Part shown: positions 54,078 through 64,000 of the stretch, piece after piece
Numbering within the stretch: the first letter of the stretch is position 1
How the letters are laid out: every line of letters begins with the position of its first letter
DNA from: Castellaniella sp. MT123
Lineage (GTDB): Bacteria; Pseudomonadota; Gammaproteobacteria; Burkholderiales; Burkholderiaceae_B
Assembly (NCBI RefSeq): GCF_039614765.1
Contig: NZ_CP154879.1
Location: 1,054,001 to 1,118,000 of the forward strand
Direction of reading: 5' to 3'
Length of the DNA: 64,000 bases
Position numbers and translations under genes: made by a program
The notes under the pieces: generated by a model
The model's database searches: none
Seen by the model: the letters and a program-made list of their open reading frames with translations, nothing else
Told to the model about the DNA's origin: nothing

Positions 54078-55297
54078 CAGTGCGCCTCTGCCCAGGCAGA
54101 CAAGGTCCCCTGCTGGCGCATTTCCCATAGAGGAGAAAGTTCCCGCAGGCGCTGGATCTGCGTGCGCAACAGCCGCACCGCACAGTCAACGTCCTTCTGG
54201 GTAGTGTACCGCCCCAGGGTGAGCCGCAGGGAACTGTGCGCCAACGGGTCGCTGCGGCCCAGCGCCCGCAGCACGTAGGAGGGTTCGAGGCTGGCCGAAG
54301 TACAAGCCGACCCGGTGGACACGGCCAGCTCCGGAATGGACATGAGCAGCGCCTCGCCTTCGATGTGGGCCACGCTGAAATTCAGGGTATGGGCAACCCG
54401 ACGATCCGGATCCCCGTTCAGATAGACATCCGGCAGATCGCGCAGACCGTCCCACAGGCGGTCTCGCAGCGCCCGGATGCGCGGGACCTCGTCGGCCATG
54501 GACTCGGCGGCCAAGGCATAGGCCTGGCCCATGCCGACGATCTGATGCGTGGCCAGCGTACCGGAGCGCATGCCCCGTTCATGGCCCCCCCCGTGGATCT
54601 GCGCCTCCAGGCGCACGCGGGGCTTGCGACGCACATACAGGGCACCGATACCCTTGGGGCCATAGGTCTTGTGGGCCGACAGTGACATCAGATCGACGTC
54701 CAGGGCGCGGACATCGACAGGAATCTTGCCTGTGGCCTGCGCCGCATCGGTGTGAAACAGGATGCCGCGTTCACGGCACAGGGCCGCCAGCGCGGCGATG
54801 TCCTGCACGACTCCGATCTCGTTGTTCACCAGCATGACGGATACGAGGATGGTGTCGGGCCGCAGGGCGTCCCGCAGAACCTGCGGATCGACCAGACCGC
54901 CGCTGTCGACGTCCAGGTAGGTGATCTCGAACCCGCGCTGTTCCAGCGCCTGACAGGCGTCCAGAACGGCTTTGTGCTCAGTACGGGCAGTGACGATATG
55001 CCGTCCCCGCGCCGCATGGAATTCCGCCACACCCTTGATCGCGAGGTTGTCGGATTCCGTGGCACCCGACGTCCAGACGATCTCACGCGGATCGGCGTGG
55101 ATCAGGCCCGCCACCTGTGCGCGGGCACGCTCGACCGCGTCTTCAGCGTCCCAACCCCAGGCATGGCTGCGCGATGCCGCGTTGCCGAAACGTTCGCCCA
55201 GCCATGGAATCATGGCCTGCACGACCCGGTCGTCAACCGGGGTCGTGGCGGAATAATCGAGATAAATGGGACGATCCGATGACAGATCCTGCGGCAT
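54077..55297 (-). CDS. iscS: Cysteine desulfurase IscS
   Basis: This 406-residue PLP enzyme takes sulfur from cysteine for Fe-S clusters. Seen are [28 protein letters not shown], the PLP lysine in [12 protein letters not shown] and the active-site Cys loop [17 protein letters not shown]. The start at 55297 ([18 protein letters not shown]) is chosen as the last Met before the fold. It overlaps iscU by one base and starts 16 bp after iscR. Confidence 0.95.
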   Translation of the reverse strand: MPQDLSSDRPIYLDYSATTPVDDRVVQAMIPWLGERFGNAASRSHAWGWDAEDAVERARAQVAGLIHADPREIVWTSGATESDNLAIKGVAEFHAARGRHIVTARTEHKAVLDACQALEQRGFEITYLDVDSGGLVDPQVLRDALRPDTILVSVMLVNNEIGVVQDIAALAALCRERGILFHTDAAQATGKIPVDVRALDVDLMSLSAHKTYGPKGIGALYVRRKPRVRLEAQIHGGGHERGMRSGTLATHQIVGMGQAYALAAESMADEVPRIRALRDRLWDGLRDLPDVYLNGDPDRRVAHTLNFSVAHIEGEALLMSIPELAVSTGSACTSASLEPSYVLRALGRSDPLAHSSLRLTLGRYTTQKDVDCAVRLLRTQIQRLRELSPLWEMRQQGTLSAWAEAH

Positions 55298-55313
55298 TGA
55301 AACTCCAGAACGA

Positions 55314-55835
55314 TCAGGCCGACACGGGCTCCTGGGCGCGGGCATCGTCAGCGACCGGCGTGATGGGGATTCTGGTACGGCCGTTGCGCAGATGCCCGGA
55401 TTCCTGCCATTCCCGCAGGCGCTGCTGGTCGACCAGATCCTGCAGCGAAACCGAATCCAGGTATTCCAGCATTTTACGACTCAAGGTGGCCCAGAGATCG
55501 TGTGTCATGCACTTGCCCGACCGGCCATTGCGACCGATGTCGCAGTTTTCCTTGCCGCCGCAGCTGGTGGCATCCAGCGGCTCGTCCACGGCGAAGATGA
55601 TGTCGGCCACGGAGATGTCGCGCGCATGTCGGGCTAGCGTATATCCCCCCCCCGGCCCGCGCACGCTGTCGACCAGTTCGTGACGGCGCAGCTTGCCAAA
55701 GAGCTGTTCCAGATAGGATAACGAAATATTCTGCCGCGCGCTGATCGCGGCCAGCGTGACCGGCCCGCTGTGATGGCGCAAAGCCAGATCGATCATTGCC
55801 GTCACAGCAAAACGCCCTTTGGTCGTCAAACGCAT
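55314..55835 (-). CDS. iscR: Rrf2-family Fe-S cluster regulator IscR
   Basis: The 173-residue repressor has the Rrf2 winged helix ([41 protein letters not shown]) and three cluster Cys in [18 protein letters not shown]. Holo-IscR represses the isc operon. The start at 55835 matches the family; the frame is open upstream but non-homologous. Its own promoter has two type-1 sites. Confidence 0.95.
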   Translation of the reverse strand: MRLTTKGRFAVTAMIDLALRHHSGPVTLAAISARQNISLSYLEQLFGKLRRHELVDSVRGPGGGYTLARHARDISVADIIFAVDEPLDATSCGGKENCDIGRNGRSGKCMTHDLWATLSRKMLEYLDSVSLQDLVDQQRLREWQESGHLRNGRTRIPITPVADDARAQEPVSA

Positions 55836-55880
55836 GATGAAGCCCTCTTTAGTCCGAATCGAAGGTCCGCGGGCACGGAT

Positions 55881-55905
55881 ATACCCGACTGTTGGAGTCA
55901 AGTAT
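55881..55905 (-). promoter_or_regulatory. IscR type-1 binding site A
   Basis: On the minus strand ATACTTGACT-CCAAC-AGTCGGGTAT fits the type-1 consensus (ATASYYGACT-N5-AGTCRRSTAT) across 25 bp. It overlaps a possible -10 (TATACT) 46-70 bp before the iscR ATG. Confidence 0.85.
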
Positions 55906-55911
55906 AGCCCG

Positions 55912-55936
55912 ATACCCGAGTAAAACACTCAGCTTT
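55912..55936 (-). promoter_or_regulatory. IscR type-1 binding site B
   Basis: On the minus strand AAAGCTGAGT-GTTTT-ACTCGGGTAT matches about 22 of 25 consensus positions. It lies 6 bp upstream of site A, giving the tandem arrangement seen in autoregulated isc promoters. Confidence 0.75.
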
Positions 55937-56023
55937 GTCCCGGCAACTTTCCAAATAATTGACCGATATCAATTCAGGGTTATCAATGACCGACACAGCC
56001 GTCGGGCCCCAGGCTGAGAGCCC

Positions 56024-56055
56024 AAAAAGGACGACGCCCCTGAATGGGGCGTCGT
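56024..56055 (-). terminator. Rho-independent terminator after the tyrosine phosphatase gene
   Basis: ACGACGCCCC pairs with GGGGCGTCGT (56031-56040, 56046-56055) around a 5-nt loop, followed on the minus strand by CCTTTTT. It separates the phosphatase gene from iscR. Confidence 0.85.
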
Positions 56056-56071
56056 GCGGATCGGAGGGGAA

Positions 56072-56560
56072 TCAGGCTGCCTGGTATTGCAGGGCCCGCT
56101 TGCGGACCAGTTCCAATACCCCTTGGCAGGCATCTTCGATGTAGTCGAGGACCTTGTTGAAGCCTTCGGGGCCGCCGTAATAAGGATCGGGCACGGTGGC
56201 TTCTTCGTATTCGTTGGAAAAGCGCATCAACAGCATCAGTTTGTGCTGATAGATTTTCGGGCAACGCTGCTGCAGGGCCGACAGGTTTTCCCAGTCCATC
56301 GCCAGAATCAGGTCGGCCTCGCGGAAGTCATCGGCATCGACCTGGCGGGCCACATGGCTGGACAGATCGTAGCCGCGCTTGCGCGCAGCCACCTGGGCAC
56401 GAGCGTCGGGCGCCTCGCCCACATGGAAATGGTGCGTGGCTGCGGAATCAACAGTGATGGCATCGGACAAGCCGGCTTCGTCGATCAGGTGCTGGAACAC
56501 AGCCTGGGCGGAAGGAGAGCGGCAGATATTGCCCGTGCAGACGAAAAGTACCTTATGCAT
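56072..56560 (-). CDS. Low-molecular-weight protein tyrosine phosphatase
   Basis: The 162-residue enzyme has the P-loop VCTGNICRSP (nucleophile Cys9, C-x5-R) at the N-terminus and the catalytic acid in VPDPYYGG. The start at 56560 (MHKVLFVCTGNICRS) is standard. Substrate unknown; related proteins dephosphorylate protein tyrosines or act in polysaccharide export. Confidence 0.93.
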   Translation of the reverse strand: MHKVLFVCTGNICRSPSAQAVFQHLIDEAGLSDAITVDSAATHHFHVGEAPDARAQVAARKRGYDLSSHVARQVDADDFREADLILAMDWENLSALQQRCPKIYQHKLMLLMRFSNEYEEATVPDPYYGGPEGFNKVLDYIEDACQGVLELVRKRALQYQAA

Positions 56561-56707
56561 GATAGATGAAAGTGTGCGGGAAAACCCGGAAGTTGGCAAG
56601 CATTTTCCAGGAAAAACCCCAAAAGATCCCATCGCGTCATCACTTTGCGCCACATCCGGGTCCGCGGACAACCGGTGGCATGTCAGTGGCCCCGATACCG
56701 TATCGCA

Positions 56708-58840
56708 TCACCCCAGCAACGCGCGGTCCCTCAGGGTGCGCAGGGTGTCGCGCACGGCCGCCGCCTGCTCGAACTCCAGGTTGCGCGCATGTTCATTCAT
56801 GCGTTGTTCCAACCGCTTGATCTCTCGGGCCAGGGCTTTCTCGTCGCTTAGCACGGATTCGTCGAAACCGGCCTCGGCCGTCACCGGCGAGGCGGCCACG
56901 GAGACGCCGTCGATCAGATCGCGCACCGCCTTGCTGACCCCGCGCGCGACGATGCCGTGCTCCAGATTGAAGGCCTGCTGCTTTTCCCGGCGCCGGGCCG
57001 TCTCGTCCATGGCGCGGCGCATGGAATCAGTCACCCGATCCGCATACAGGATGGCACGCCCGTTCAGGTTGCGGGCCGCGCGACCAATGGTCTGGATCAG
57101 GCTGCGCTCGGACCGCAGAAAACCTTCCTTGTCGGCATCCAGGATCGCCACCAGGGACACTTCGGGGATGTCCAGGCCCTCGCGCAACAGGTTGATGCCC
57201 ACCAGCACGTCGAACGCCCCCAGCCGAAGATCGCGGATGATCTCGACCCGTTCCACCGTGTCGATATCGGAATGCAGGTAGCGCACCTTCAGGCCATTTT
57301 CCTGCAGGTATTCCGTCAGATCCTCCGCCATGCGCTTGGTCAACGTCGTCACCAGCACCCGTTCGTGATGCGCGATCCGCAGTTTGGCCTCGCCCAACAG
57401 GTCATCCACCTGCGTCGCCGCCGGCCGCAGTTCGACCTCCGGGTCCACCAGGCCAGTCGGGCGTACGACCTGCTCGACGATTTCATCGGCATGGGCGGCC
57501 TCGTAGGGACCCGGCGTGGCCGACACGAAGACGCACTGCGGCATGCGAGCCTCGAATTCCTCCAGCCTCAGGGGCCGGTTGTCCAGCGCGGAAGGCAGGC
57601 GAAAACCGAACTGCACCAGGGTTTCCTTGCGGGAACGGTCACCCCGGTACATGCCGCCCAGTTGTCCGATGGTCACGTGGCTCTCGTCGATGAACATCAT
57701 CGCATTGGCCGGCAGGTAATCGATCAGGGTCGGTGGCGGATCTCCAGGCGCGGCGCCCGACAGGTGCCGGGAGTAATTTTCGATGCCCTTGCAAAATCCC
57801 AGTTCCTGCAGCATTTCCAGATCGAAACGGGTACGTTGTTCCAGCCGCTGCGCCTCGACCAGTTTACCGTCGGCGGTCAGTTCCGCTAACCGATCGCGCA
57901 GTTCATCCTTGATGGTCTGGATCGCATGCAGCACTGTCTCGCGGGGCGTGACATAGTGCGAGCTGGGGAAAATCGTGAAACGCACCAGATTCTGGACCAG
58001 CTTGCCCGTCAAAGGGTCGAACAGGTCCAGCGATTCGATTTCGTCGTCGAACAAGGTGATGCGCAGGGCCTGTTCGGCGTGCTCGGCCGGAAACACGTCG
58101 ATGATCTCGCCGCGCGCCCGGAACGTGCCGCGGGCGAAGTCCATGTCGTTGCGCTCGTACTGCATGGACACCAGGCGCGCCAGGATTTCCTGGCGGCCGA
58201 CGCGATCGCCCGTTCGCAGGGTCAGCACCATGGCGTGATAGTCGGCGGGGTTACCGATCCCGTAGATGCAGGACACCGTCCCGACGATGATGGTGTCCTG
58301 ACGCTCCAGCAGGCTTTTCGTGGCCGAAAGCCGCATCTGCTCGATGTGCTCGTTGATCGACGAGTCCTTTTCGATGAACAGATCGCGCGAGGGCACGTAA
58401 GCCTCGGGCTGGTAGTAATCGTAATAGGACACGAAGTATTCCACCGCGTTGCGAGGGAAGAATTCGCGCATTTCAGAGTACAGCTGCGCGGCCAGGGTCT
58501 TGTTGGGCGCCAGCACGATGGCGGGCCGCCCGGTGCGCGCGATCAGGTTGGCCATCGTGTAGGTCTTGCCCGAGCCCGTCACCCCCAGCAGGGTCTGGCA
58601 CATGAGGCCATCGCGCACACCGGCTTCCAGCGCCTGGATCGCCGCCGGCTGGTCGCCGGCCGGCGGATAGGGCTGAAACAGCTGAAACGGACTGCCGGGA
58701 AAACGCACGAAGCCGGGGGCACCGGCCGGGCTATCCGCCGCCCCGTCGGGCGCAACACCAGTCACAGACATGCCACCGGGCGCCACATCCATGTCGCCCG
58801 ATGTTTCATCCGACCAACCGGCCTCATCCCGGGAATTCAT
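56708..58840 (-). CDS. uvrB: Excinuclease ABC subunit UvrB
   Basis: This 710-residue helicase-like protein verifies DNA damage in nucleotide excision repair. It has Walker [14 protein letters not shown], the beta-hairpin [44 protein letters not shown] and QTIGRAARN, and a C-terminal UVR motif ([20 protein letters not shown]) that binds UvrC. The N-terminus has an extra Ser/Gly/Asp-rich stretch before [17 protein letters not shown] 58840 is preferred because GGAG lies 6 bp upstream; ATG 58852 is possible. Confidence 0.95.
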   Translation of the reverse strand: MNSRDEAGWSDETSGDMDVAPGGMSVTGVAPDGAADSPAGAPGFVRFPGSPFQLFQPYPPAGDQPAAIQALEAGVRDGLMCQTLLGVTGSGKTYTMANLIARTGRPAIVLAPNKTLAAQLYSEMREFFPRNAVEYFVSYYDYYQPEAYVPSRDLFIEKDSSINEHIEQMRLSATKSLLERQDTIIVGTVSCIYGIGNPADYHAMVLTLRTGDRVGRQEILARLVSMQYERNDMDFARGTFRARGEIIDVFPAEHAEQALRITLFDDEIESLDLFDPLTGKLVQNLVRFTIFPSSHYVTPRETVLHAIQTIKDELRDRLAELTADGKLVEAQRLEQRTRFDLEMLQELGFCKGIENYSRHLSGAAPGDPPPTLIDYLPANAMMFIDESHVTIGQLGGMYRGDRSRKETLVQFGFRLPSALDNRPLRLEEFEARMPQCVFVSATPGPYEAAHADEIVEQVVRPTGLVDPEVELRPAATQVDDLLGEAKLRIAHHERVLVTTLTKRMAEDLTEYLQENGLKVRYLHSDIDTVERVEIIRDLRLGAFDVLVGINLLREGLDIPEVSLVAILDADKEGFLRSERSLIQTIGRAARNLNGRAILYADRVTDSMRRAMDETARRREKQQAFNLEHGIVARGVSKAVRDLIDGVSVAASPVTAEAGFDESVLSDEKALAREIKRLEQRMNEHARNLEFEQAAAVRDTLRTLRDRALLG

Positions 58841-58950
58841 GCCGATCTCCATGGCTCATCTGGACACTATTCTGGTAAACCCCTTATTATCCCATCGTTG
58901 GCCATCGCGACCAAGATCCCTCTTTTCCCTCTGTCTCAGACGTTACCCCC

Positions 58951-60156
58951 ATGTCCTCTATCTTTGCTTCCGTCGAACTCGCTCCGCGCGATCCCATCCT
59001 GGGTCTGAACGAACAGTTCAAAGCCGACACCCGGTCCACCAAGGTCAACCTGGGCGTGGGCGTCTACACCGATGACGCCGGCCACATCCCGCTGCTGAAG
59101 GCCGTCCGCCAGGCCGAGAGCCGGCTGTACGAACAGGCCGCGCCGCGCAACTACCTGCCGATCGACGGTATCCCCGGTTACAACCAGGGGGCCCGCGCGC
59201 TGCTGTTGGGCGCAAATTCCCCGCTGATCGCCGATCACCGTTCCGTGACGGTCCAGACACTGGGCGGCACGGGGGCCCTGAAGGTCGGTGCCGATTTCCT
59301 GAAGCAGATCCTGCCCAATGCCAAGGTCGCCATCAGCAACCCCAGCTGGGCCAACCACGAAGCCCTGTTTTCGGCTGCCGGCTTCCCCGTCGTCAGCTAC
59401 GACTATTACGACGCCGCGACCCATGGCCTGAACTTCGACGGCATGCTGGCTTCCCTGCGCGCCCTGCCCGCCGGCACGATCGTGGTGCTGCATGCCTGCT
59501 GCCACAACCCCACCGGGGTCGATCCCAGCGCCGAACAATGGCTCCAGATTGCGCAAACCCTGCAAGCCGGCCAGCTGGTCCCCTTCCTGGACATCGCCTA
59601 TCAGGGCTTTGGCGCCGGGCTCGAGGAAGACGCCTCGGTCGTGCGCCAGTTCGCCGATCTGGGCATGACCCTGTTCATCAGTTCCTCATTCTCGAAGTCG
59701 TTCTCGTTGTATGGCGAACGGGTCGGCGCGCTGACACTGGTCACCGGCGGCGACGACGAGAGCGCCCGCGTGCTCAGTCAGCTCAAACGCGTCATCCGCA
59801 CGAACTACTCCAACCCCCCCACCCATGGCGGCGCGATCGTCTCCACAGTTCTGAATACGCCGGACCTGTTCTCCGTGTGGGCCGAGGAACTGGCCGGCAT
59901 GCGCGATCGCATCCGCGCCATGCGTCACCAACTGGTCGATAAAATCCACGCCCAGGGTGTGGACCGCGACTTCAGCTTCGTGAAGACGCAGCGCGGCATG
60001 TTCTCGTACTCCGGCCTCACCAAAGCCCAAGTCGAGCGCCTGCGTGAGGAATTCGGCATCTATGCCGTGGGCAGCGGCCGTATCTGCGTGGCTGCCCTGA
60101 ACAGCGGCAACATCGACTACGTGGCCAAGGCCATTGGCGAAGTCCTGAAGAGCTGA
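58951..60156 (+). CDS. tyrB: Aromatic amino acid aminotransferase (class I)
   Basis: This 401-residue PLP enzyme of the AspC/TyrB type has [36 protein letters not shown], the PLP lysine in [18 protein letters not shown] and the terminal substrate Arg in [11 protein letters not shown]. It interconverts aspartate or aromatic amino acids with their keto acids; aspC-like function is also possible. It is divergent from uvrB. Confidence 0.9.
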   Translation: MSSIFASVELAPRDPILGLNEQFKADTRSTKVNLGVGVYTDDAGHIPLLKAVRQAESRLYEQAAPRNYLPIDGIPGYNQGARALLLGANSPLIADHRSVTVQTLGGTGALKVGADFLKQILPNAKVAISNPSWANHEALFSAAGFPVVSYDYYDAATHGLNFDGMLASLRALPAGTIVVLHACCHNPTGVDPSAEQWLQIAQTLQAGQLVPFLDIAYQGFGAGLEEDASVVRQFADLGMTLFISSSFSKSFSLYGERVGALTLVTGGDDESARVLSQLKRVIRTNYSNPPTHGGAIVSTVLNTPDLFSVWAEELAGMRDRIRAMRHQLVDKIHAQGVDRDFSFVKTQRGMFSYSGLTKAQVERLREEFGIYAVGSGRICVAALNSGNIDYVAKAIGEVLKS

Positions 60157-60226
60157 CCGCACAACCGGTAAATGCGCCAGGCCAGCGTCCTGTCTGGCTG
60201 TCGCGCGAAACAATGCAACAGGCTAG

Positions 60227-60262
60227 AAAGGCCCCGGGTCCACACCCCGGGCCTTTTTCTTT
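60227..60262 (+). terminator. Rho-independent terminator after the aminotransferase gene
   Basis: AAAGGCCC (60227-60234) pairs with GGGCCTTT (60249-60256) and is followed by TTCTTTT. It lies 71 bp after the stop. Confidence 0.8.
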
Positions 60263-60346
60263 TCCGCTCGCGCGGCGGCGCGCGGCTCGACCCGCGATCG
60301 GCACTTGGCCACTTGCGCGTCGTTACGCGTTCGATCACAATATGAA

Positions 60347-60362
60347 CTGGTTTTTCATCCAG
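60347..60362 (+). promoter_or_regulatory. Likely LexA operator of lexA
   Basis: AACTGGTTTTTCATCCAGTA (60345-60364) has the CTGG-N8-CCAG dyad. It differs at only two positions from the E. coli uvrB SOS box (AACTGTTTTTTTATCCAGTA) as I recall it. It lies just after a possible -10 (CAATAT) and 9 bp before the lexA ATG, so bound LexA would block the promoter. Confidence 0.65.
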
Positions 60363-60371
60363 TATCGTTCC

Positions 60372-61124
60372 ATGGCCCTGAAGCTTACCGCACGGCAATC
60401 CCAGATCCTTGGGCTCATCATCCAGGAAATCTCCCGGACGGGGCGCCCGCCCACCCGGGCGGAAATCGCGCGCACCCTGGGTTTTCGTTCAGCCAACGCC
60501 GCCGAAGACCATCTGCGCGCGCTGGAACGCAAAGGCTACATCCAGCTGGCGGCCGGTACCTCGCGCGGCATCCAGCTGACCGCGCAGGCAACCGAAGGCC
60601 AGGCCTTCACCGGGCCGCACGGCCTGACCTCGACGCTGCCTCCCACAGGCACGCAACCCCATGCGGCCGCGACGGGCTCACCGGCCACCCTGCTGACTCC
60701 GCCCGGCGCCCCGATCTGGACAGCCCCGTCCGATCAGCGTCTGGTGCCACTCATCGGCCGCGTTGCTGCCGGCCACCCTATTCTGGCAGCCGAACACGTC
60801 GAACGCGAAATCCCGCTGTCCCCCCATCTGTTCGAATCCGCGCCCGATTACCTGCTTCGCGTACGCGGCAGCAGCATGCGCGACGCAGGCATCCTGGATG
60901 GCGACCTGCTGGCTGTGCACAGCACACCACAGGCCCGTCACGGCCAGATCGTGATCGCGCGGCTGGGCGACGAAGTCACAGTAAAGCGTCTGGAACACCA
61001 GGGGCGGCGCATCCGGCTCCTGCCGGAAAACCCCGACTTTGAACCCATCGTGATCGGCGCAGGCGACGAATTCGCCATCGAAGGCATTGCCGTCGGGCTG
61101 ATCCGCACCACGGCGCTGCACTAA
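60372..61124 (+). CDS. lexA: SOS repressor LexA
   Basis: The 250-residue repressor has an N-terminal winged helix ([40 protein letters not shown]) and a C-terminal S24 self-cleaving domain with cleavage site Ala-Gly in GRVAAGHP, catalytic Ser in [10 protein letters not shown] and Lys in EVTVKRLE. The linker (about 80-130) is long and Pro/Thr/Ala-rich, making it larger than E. coli LexA (202). No Shine-Dalgarno is visible before 60372; an in-frame ATG at 60342 would add ten residues across the operator and is less likely. Confidence 0.93.
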   Translation: MALKLTARQSQILGLIIQEISRTGRPPTRAEIARTLGFRSANAAEDHLRALERKGYIQLAAGTSRGIQLTAQATEGQAFTGPHGLTSTLPPTGTQPHAAATGSPATLLTPPGAPIWTAPSDQRLVPLIGRVAAGHPILAAEHVEREIPLSPHLFESAPDYLLRVRGSSMRDAGILDGDLLAVHSTPQARHGQIVIARLGDEVTVKRLEHQGRRIRLLPENPDFEPIVIGAGDEFAIEGIAVGLIRTTALH

Positions 61125-61203
61125 CGCCCCGTTCACACGGATTCCCTGATCCTGTCCACCTTTTCCGGGCGGGATCCCTGCTTCCGCCTCGATCAGCAGA
61201 AAA

Positions 61204-61259
61204 ACGGCCTTCCCGGTCGCACGATCCGGAACATCCGATCGTGCGACCCAGAAGGCCGT
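61204..61259. terminator. Bidirectional terminator between lexA and lon
   Basis: A large hairpin has inner arms GGTCGCACGATC/GATCGTGCGACC (61215-61226, 61237-61248) and outer arms ACGGCCTT/AAGGCCGT (61204-61211, 61252-61259), separated by short bulges. On the minus strand it runs into TTTTTCTG, so it ends the lon transcript. Confidence 0.85.
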
Positions 61260-61282
61260 CAGCGGCACTGGGCAGATCGGTG

Positions 61283-63742
61283 CTAGTGCTTGATCACCCC
61301 GCCACTACCGGATTCCGCCGGCTTGGCCGCCGCCACCGCGTCAGCCGCCAAGCGGGCGATCTCTTCCTCTGACAGTGGCGTCGGCAGACGCTGCAGCGCG
61401 ACTTCCAGCACCCGGTCGATCCAGCGCACCGGGATGATTTCCAGGTGGTTTTTCACGTTGTCCGGGATTTCCGCCAGGTCCTTGACGTTTTCCTCCGGGA
61501 TCATCACGGTCTTGATGCCACCACGATGCGCCGCCAGCAGTTTTTCCTTCAGGCCGCCAATTTCCAGAACCTCGCCGCGCAGGGTGATTTCACCCGTCAT
61601 CGCGACATCGGCGCGAACCGGAATGCCCGTCAAGGCGGACACCATGGCCGTCGTGATCGCAATCCCCGCCGATGGACCATCCTTCGGCGTGGCGCCTTCA
61701 GGGAAGTGCACGTGCAGGTCATGTTTTTCAAATACCTGGTCGGCAATGCCCCACTGACGGGCACGGGCGCGCACCACCGTCCGGGCGGCCTCGACGGATT
61801 CCTTCATCACGTCGCCCAAGGAGCCCGTGCGCGTGACCACACCCTTGCCCGGCATGTCGGCGACTTCGATCGTCAGCAGCTCGCCACCGACTTCGGTCCA
61901 CGCCAAGCCCGTCACCTGACCAACCCGGTCTTCCTTCTCGGCCACACCGAAGCTGAAGCGACGCACCCCCAGGTAATCGTTCAGGTTGGCCGAATCGACT
62001 GTGATGGATTCCTGGATCTTCACGGCCTTGCGGCCACGGATGACCGGGTTGGCCGACAGCAGCCGCTTGACGGCCTTGCGGCAGATCTTGGAGATTTCCC
62101 GTTCCAGCGCACGCACACCCGCCTCGCGCGTGTAGTAGCGCACGATGTCACGGATGGCCGATTCGGTCACCACCAGTTCGCCTTCCTGCACACCGTTGTT
62201 CTTCATGAGCTTGGGCAGCAGATGGTCGTAGGCGATGTGAACTTTTTCGTCTTCGGTGTAGCCCGACAGGTGGATGACCTCCATCCGGTCGAGCAGCGCC
62301 GGCGGGATGTTCAGCGTGTTGCTCGTGGCGACGAACATGACGTCGGACAGATCGAAATCGACCTCGATGTAATGATCCTGGAACGTGTGATTCTGCTCGG
62401 GATCCAGGACCTCCAGCAGAGCCGACGACGGATCGCCACGGAAATCCGCGCCCAGCTTGTCGATCTCGTCGAGCAGGAACAGCGGATTGCGAACGCCGAC
62501 CTTGGCCATGTTCTGCAGGATCTTGCCCGGCATGGACCCGATATAGGTACGCCGGTGGCCGCGGATCTCGGCTTCGTCACGCACGCCGCCCAGGGCCATA
62601 CGCACGAACTTGCGATTGGTGGCGCGCGCAACCGATTGCCCCAGCGAGGTCTTGCCGACCCCTGGAGGCCCGACCAGGCACAGGATAGGTGCCTTCAGCT
62701 TCTCGACGCGCTGCTGCACCGCAAGATACTCGACGATGCGTTCCTTGACTTTTTCCAGGCCATAGTGATCCGCGTTCAGGACCTCCTCGGCATTGCTCAG
62801 CGAGTTATTCACGCGGCTTTTCTTGTGCCATGGCAGGCCGATCAGCGTATCGATGTAAGTGCGAACCACCGTGGCCTCGGCCGACATCGGCGACATGAGC
62901 TTGAGCTTCTTCAGCTCGCCATCCACCTTTTTCCGGGCTTCCTTCGACATGTGGGCCGAGACGATCTTGCGCTCGAGATCTTCGATATCGGCGCCCTCTT
63001 CGCCCTCGCCGAGTTCCTTCTGGATCGCCTTGACCTGCTCGTTCAGATAGTAGTCGCGCTGGCTTTTCTCCATCTGCTTTTTCACGCGGCCGCGAATGCG
63101 CTTCTCGACCTGCAAGATGTCGATCTCCGATTCCAGCTGCGCGAGCAAGGCCTCCAGGCGCTGCGCGGCACCGATCATGTCCAGCAGGGACTGCTTCTGT
63201 TCGATCTTCAGTGGCAGATGGGCCGCGATCGTGTCGGCCAGGCGGCCGGCATCCTCGATGCCCGACAAGGAGGTGAGGATCTCCTGGGGGATCTTCTTGT
63301 TCAGTTTGACGTACTGCTCGAACTGCGCCAAGACGGCGCGGCGCAGGGCTTCAGCCTCGGCCTGATCGGACTGGTCTTCTTCGATGCCGGTCACATTGGC
63401 CATGAAGTGCGTTTCGGCGTCCGACACCGAATGGACGCGGGCGCGCTGCAGCCCTTCGACCAGCACCTTGACCGTGCCGTCGGGAAGTTTAAGCATCTGC
63501 AGGATGCTGGCCGCGCAGCCGATCTCGTACAGATCCTCGGGGGTCGGCTCGTCCTTGCCCGCGGATTTCTGGGCAACCAGCATGATGCTGTTGCCGGCCT
63601 CCATCGCGAGTTCGAGCGCCTTGATGGAGCGCGGCCGCCCTACGAACAAGGGAATGACCATGTGGGGAAAGACCACGACATCCCGCAGCGGCAGCAGCGG
63701 CAGATCCGCAGGTTCCTGGGTCAGAATCTGGCTAGCAGACAT
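61283..63742 (-). CDS. lon: ATP-dependent protease Lon
   Basis: The 819-residue quality-control protease has an N-terminal LAN domain ([20 protein letters not shown]), coiled coil, AAA+ module ([25 protein letters not shown]) and C-terminal protease with the Ser-Lys dyad ([19 protein letters not shown]; later Lys in [14 protein letters not shown]). The start at 63742 has AGGAAGC at 63753-63747. Its leader contains a sigma-32-like promoter and a terminator-like hairpin. Confidence 0.97.
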   Translation of the reverse strand: MSASQILTQEPADLPLLPLRDVVVFPHMVIPLFVGRPRSIKALELAMEAGNSIMLVAQKSAGKDEPTPEDLYEIGCAASILQMLKLPDGTVKVLVEGLQRARVHSVSDAETHFMANVTGIEEDQSDQAEAEALRRAVLAQFEQYVKLNKKIPQEILTSLSGIEDAGRLADTIAAHLPLKIEQKQSLLDMIGAAQRLEALLAQLESEIDILQVEKRIRGRVKKQMEKSQRDYYLNEQVKAIQKELGEGEEGADIEDLERKIVSAHMSKEARKKVDGELKKLKLMSPMSAEATVVRTYIDTLIGLPWHKKSRVNNSLSNAEEVLNADHYGLEKVKERIVEYLAVQQRVEKLKAPILCLVGPPGVGKTSLGQSVARATNRKFVRMALGGVRDEAEIRGHRRTYIGSMPGKILQNMAKVGVRNPLFLLDEIDKLGADFRGDPSSALLEVLDPEQNHTFQDHYIEVDFDLSDVMFVATSNTLNIPPALLDRMEVIHLSGYTEDEKVHIAYDHLLPKLMKNNGVQEGELVVTESAIRDIVRYYTREAGVRALEREISKICRKAVKRLLSANPVIRGRKAVKIQESITVDSANLNDYLGVRRFSFGVAEKEDRVGQVTGLAWTEVGGELLTIEVADMPGKGVVTRTGSLGDVMKESVEAARTVVRARARQWGIADQVFEKHDLHVHFPEGATPKDGPSAGIAITTAMVSALTGIPVRADVAMTGEITLRGEVLEIGGLKEKLLAAHRGGIKTVMIPEENVKDLAEIPDNVKNHLEIIPVRWIDRVLEVALQRLPTPLSEEEIARLAADAVAAAKPAESGSGGVIKH

Positions 63743-63772
63743 GGTTGCTTCCTAAAATATGTGGTTCCAATA

Positions 63773-63798
63773 AAAAAGGAAGCGCAGGCTTCCTTTTT
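63773..63798 (-). promoter_or_regulatory. Terminator-like hairpin in the lon leader
   Basis: An 11-bp stem (AAAAAGGAAGC / GCTTCCTTTTT, loop CTGC on the minus strand) followed by a T-run lies between the sigma-32-like promoter and the lon start. Its 5' arm contains AGGAAGC, identical to the lon Shine-Dalgarno segment, so the 3' arm could pair with either. It could be an attenuator, a translation switch, or simply the terminator of the upstream gene if lon is also transcribed from elsewhere. Confidence 0.6.
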
Positions 63799-63818
63799 CG
63801 CGTCTTGCCTGCTTCTCC

Positions 63819-63846
63819 ATATGGAGTCGAGACCGGGTCTTTCAAG
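63819..63846 (-). promoter_or_regulatory. lon: Sigma-32 (heat-shock) type promoter for lon
   Basis: On the minus strand CTTGAAA (63846-63840), a 13-bp spacer and CTCCATAT (63826-63819) fit the RpoH consensus CTTGAAA-N13/14-CCCCATNT with one mismatch. lon is a classical heat-shock gene. Confidence 0.65.
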
Positions 63847-63978
63847 ACCTGGTTGTTCCCAGTATATAGGTAGAGTGTCAGGTTCCGGATCGGACTGCCG
63901 GCGGAGCAGGCGGGACGGGATACGCATGTGGACCGACCGAATGGCCCCGCCATGAGAGACGGGGCCCGTCCCGCCGGA

Positions 63979-64000
63979 TCAGGCTGCCGCCGAGCGCAGG
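63979..64000 (-). CDS. C-terminal end of an upstream minus-strand gene (partial), possibly clpX
   Basis: The last bases of the window read L-R-S-A-A-A-stop on the minus strand (TGA at 63981-63979). In many proteobacteria clpX precedes lon in this orientation. Seven codons do not identify the gene; this is a guess from synteny. Confidence 0.2.

Noticed and set aside
58841-58950. SOS box for uvrB
   Set aside because: CTGGACACTATTCTGG looks similar but is a direct repeat, not a dyad, so no LexA site is called for uvrB.
60198-60213. LexA-box-like CTGT-N8-ACAA
   Set aside because: It lacks the last consensus base and lies upstream of the aminotransferase terminator; the dyad at 60347-60362 is a better placed and fuller match.

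Overview
The window reads as a chromosomal segment of a GC-rich betaproteobacterium of the order Burkholderiales, probably Alcaligenaceae-like. This is inferred from gene content and protein style: guaA/guaB, bkd-type dehydrogenase genes, prfB with its programmed frameshift next to lysS, iscRSUA, a second-type infA, lexA and lon. Almost all of it is dense, intact coding sequence. No rRNA, tRNA, CRISPR array or insertion sequence was recognised.

Layout. Positions 1-1921 are the eroded end of a mobile island abutting the 3' end of guaA. They hold the last codons of an upstream gene, an AbiEii-type toxin, and a mobilization-like gene and a tyrosine integrase that are both truncated and fused tail to tail, followed by dyad repeats and a terminator. 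Positions 1922-7178 hold guaA and guaB, separated by two opposite-strand genes (an MFS transporter and an alpha/beta hydrolase). Positions 7277-14555 are a signalling and transport operon: response regulator, a sensor kinase fused to a solute-binding domain, a free paralogous solute-binding protein, an FbpB-like permease and an ATPase. Then come fadE (+), purL, greB, a PHP phosphoesterase and an alpha/beta hydrolase (-), a branched-chain keto-acid dehydrogenase operon (bkdA1-bkdA2-bkdB-lpd, -), comEC, tatD and lolD-lolC/E (-), a recJ pair (+), a DMT exporter (-) and infA with a long structured leader (+).

Positions 38633-42029 are an SsuABC/TauABC-type ABC operon with an extra family-3 binding protein at its end. 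It is divergent from a hemerythrin-like gene across an AT-rich region with a perfect 29-bp palindrome. Positions 42908-49292 place a TRAP dicarboxylate transporter (dctPQM) between two chemoreceptor genes, the first preceded by a C10 homopolymer. After a TDT-family exporter come prfB-lysS (+) and iscR-iscS-iscU-iscA (-), whose promoter carries two tandem IscR type-1 sites. Then follow a low-molecular-weight phosphatase, uvrB, an aromatic aminotransferase, lexA with a likely LexA operator, and lon with a sigma-32-like promoter and an unusual leader hairpin.

The points most worth a second look are these: the kinase/solute-binding fusion, which resembles a PgtB-PgtC pair in one chain; an IscU that has lost its first ligand cysteine and the following aspartate; the reciprocal integrase/mobilization deletion scar at guaA; the lon leader; and the palindrome and poly-C regulatory sequences. 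Functions are inferred from motifs and family knowledge; no database search was possible.
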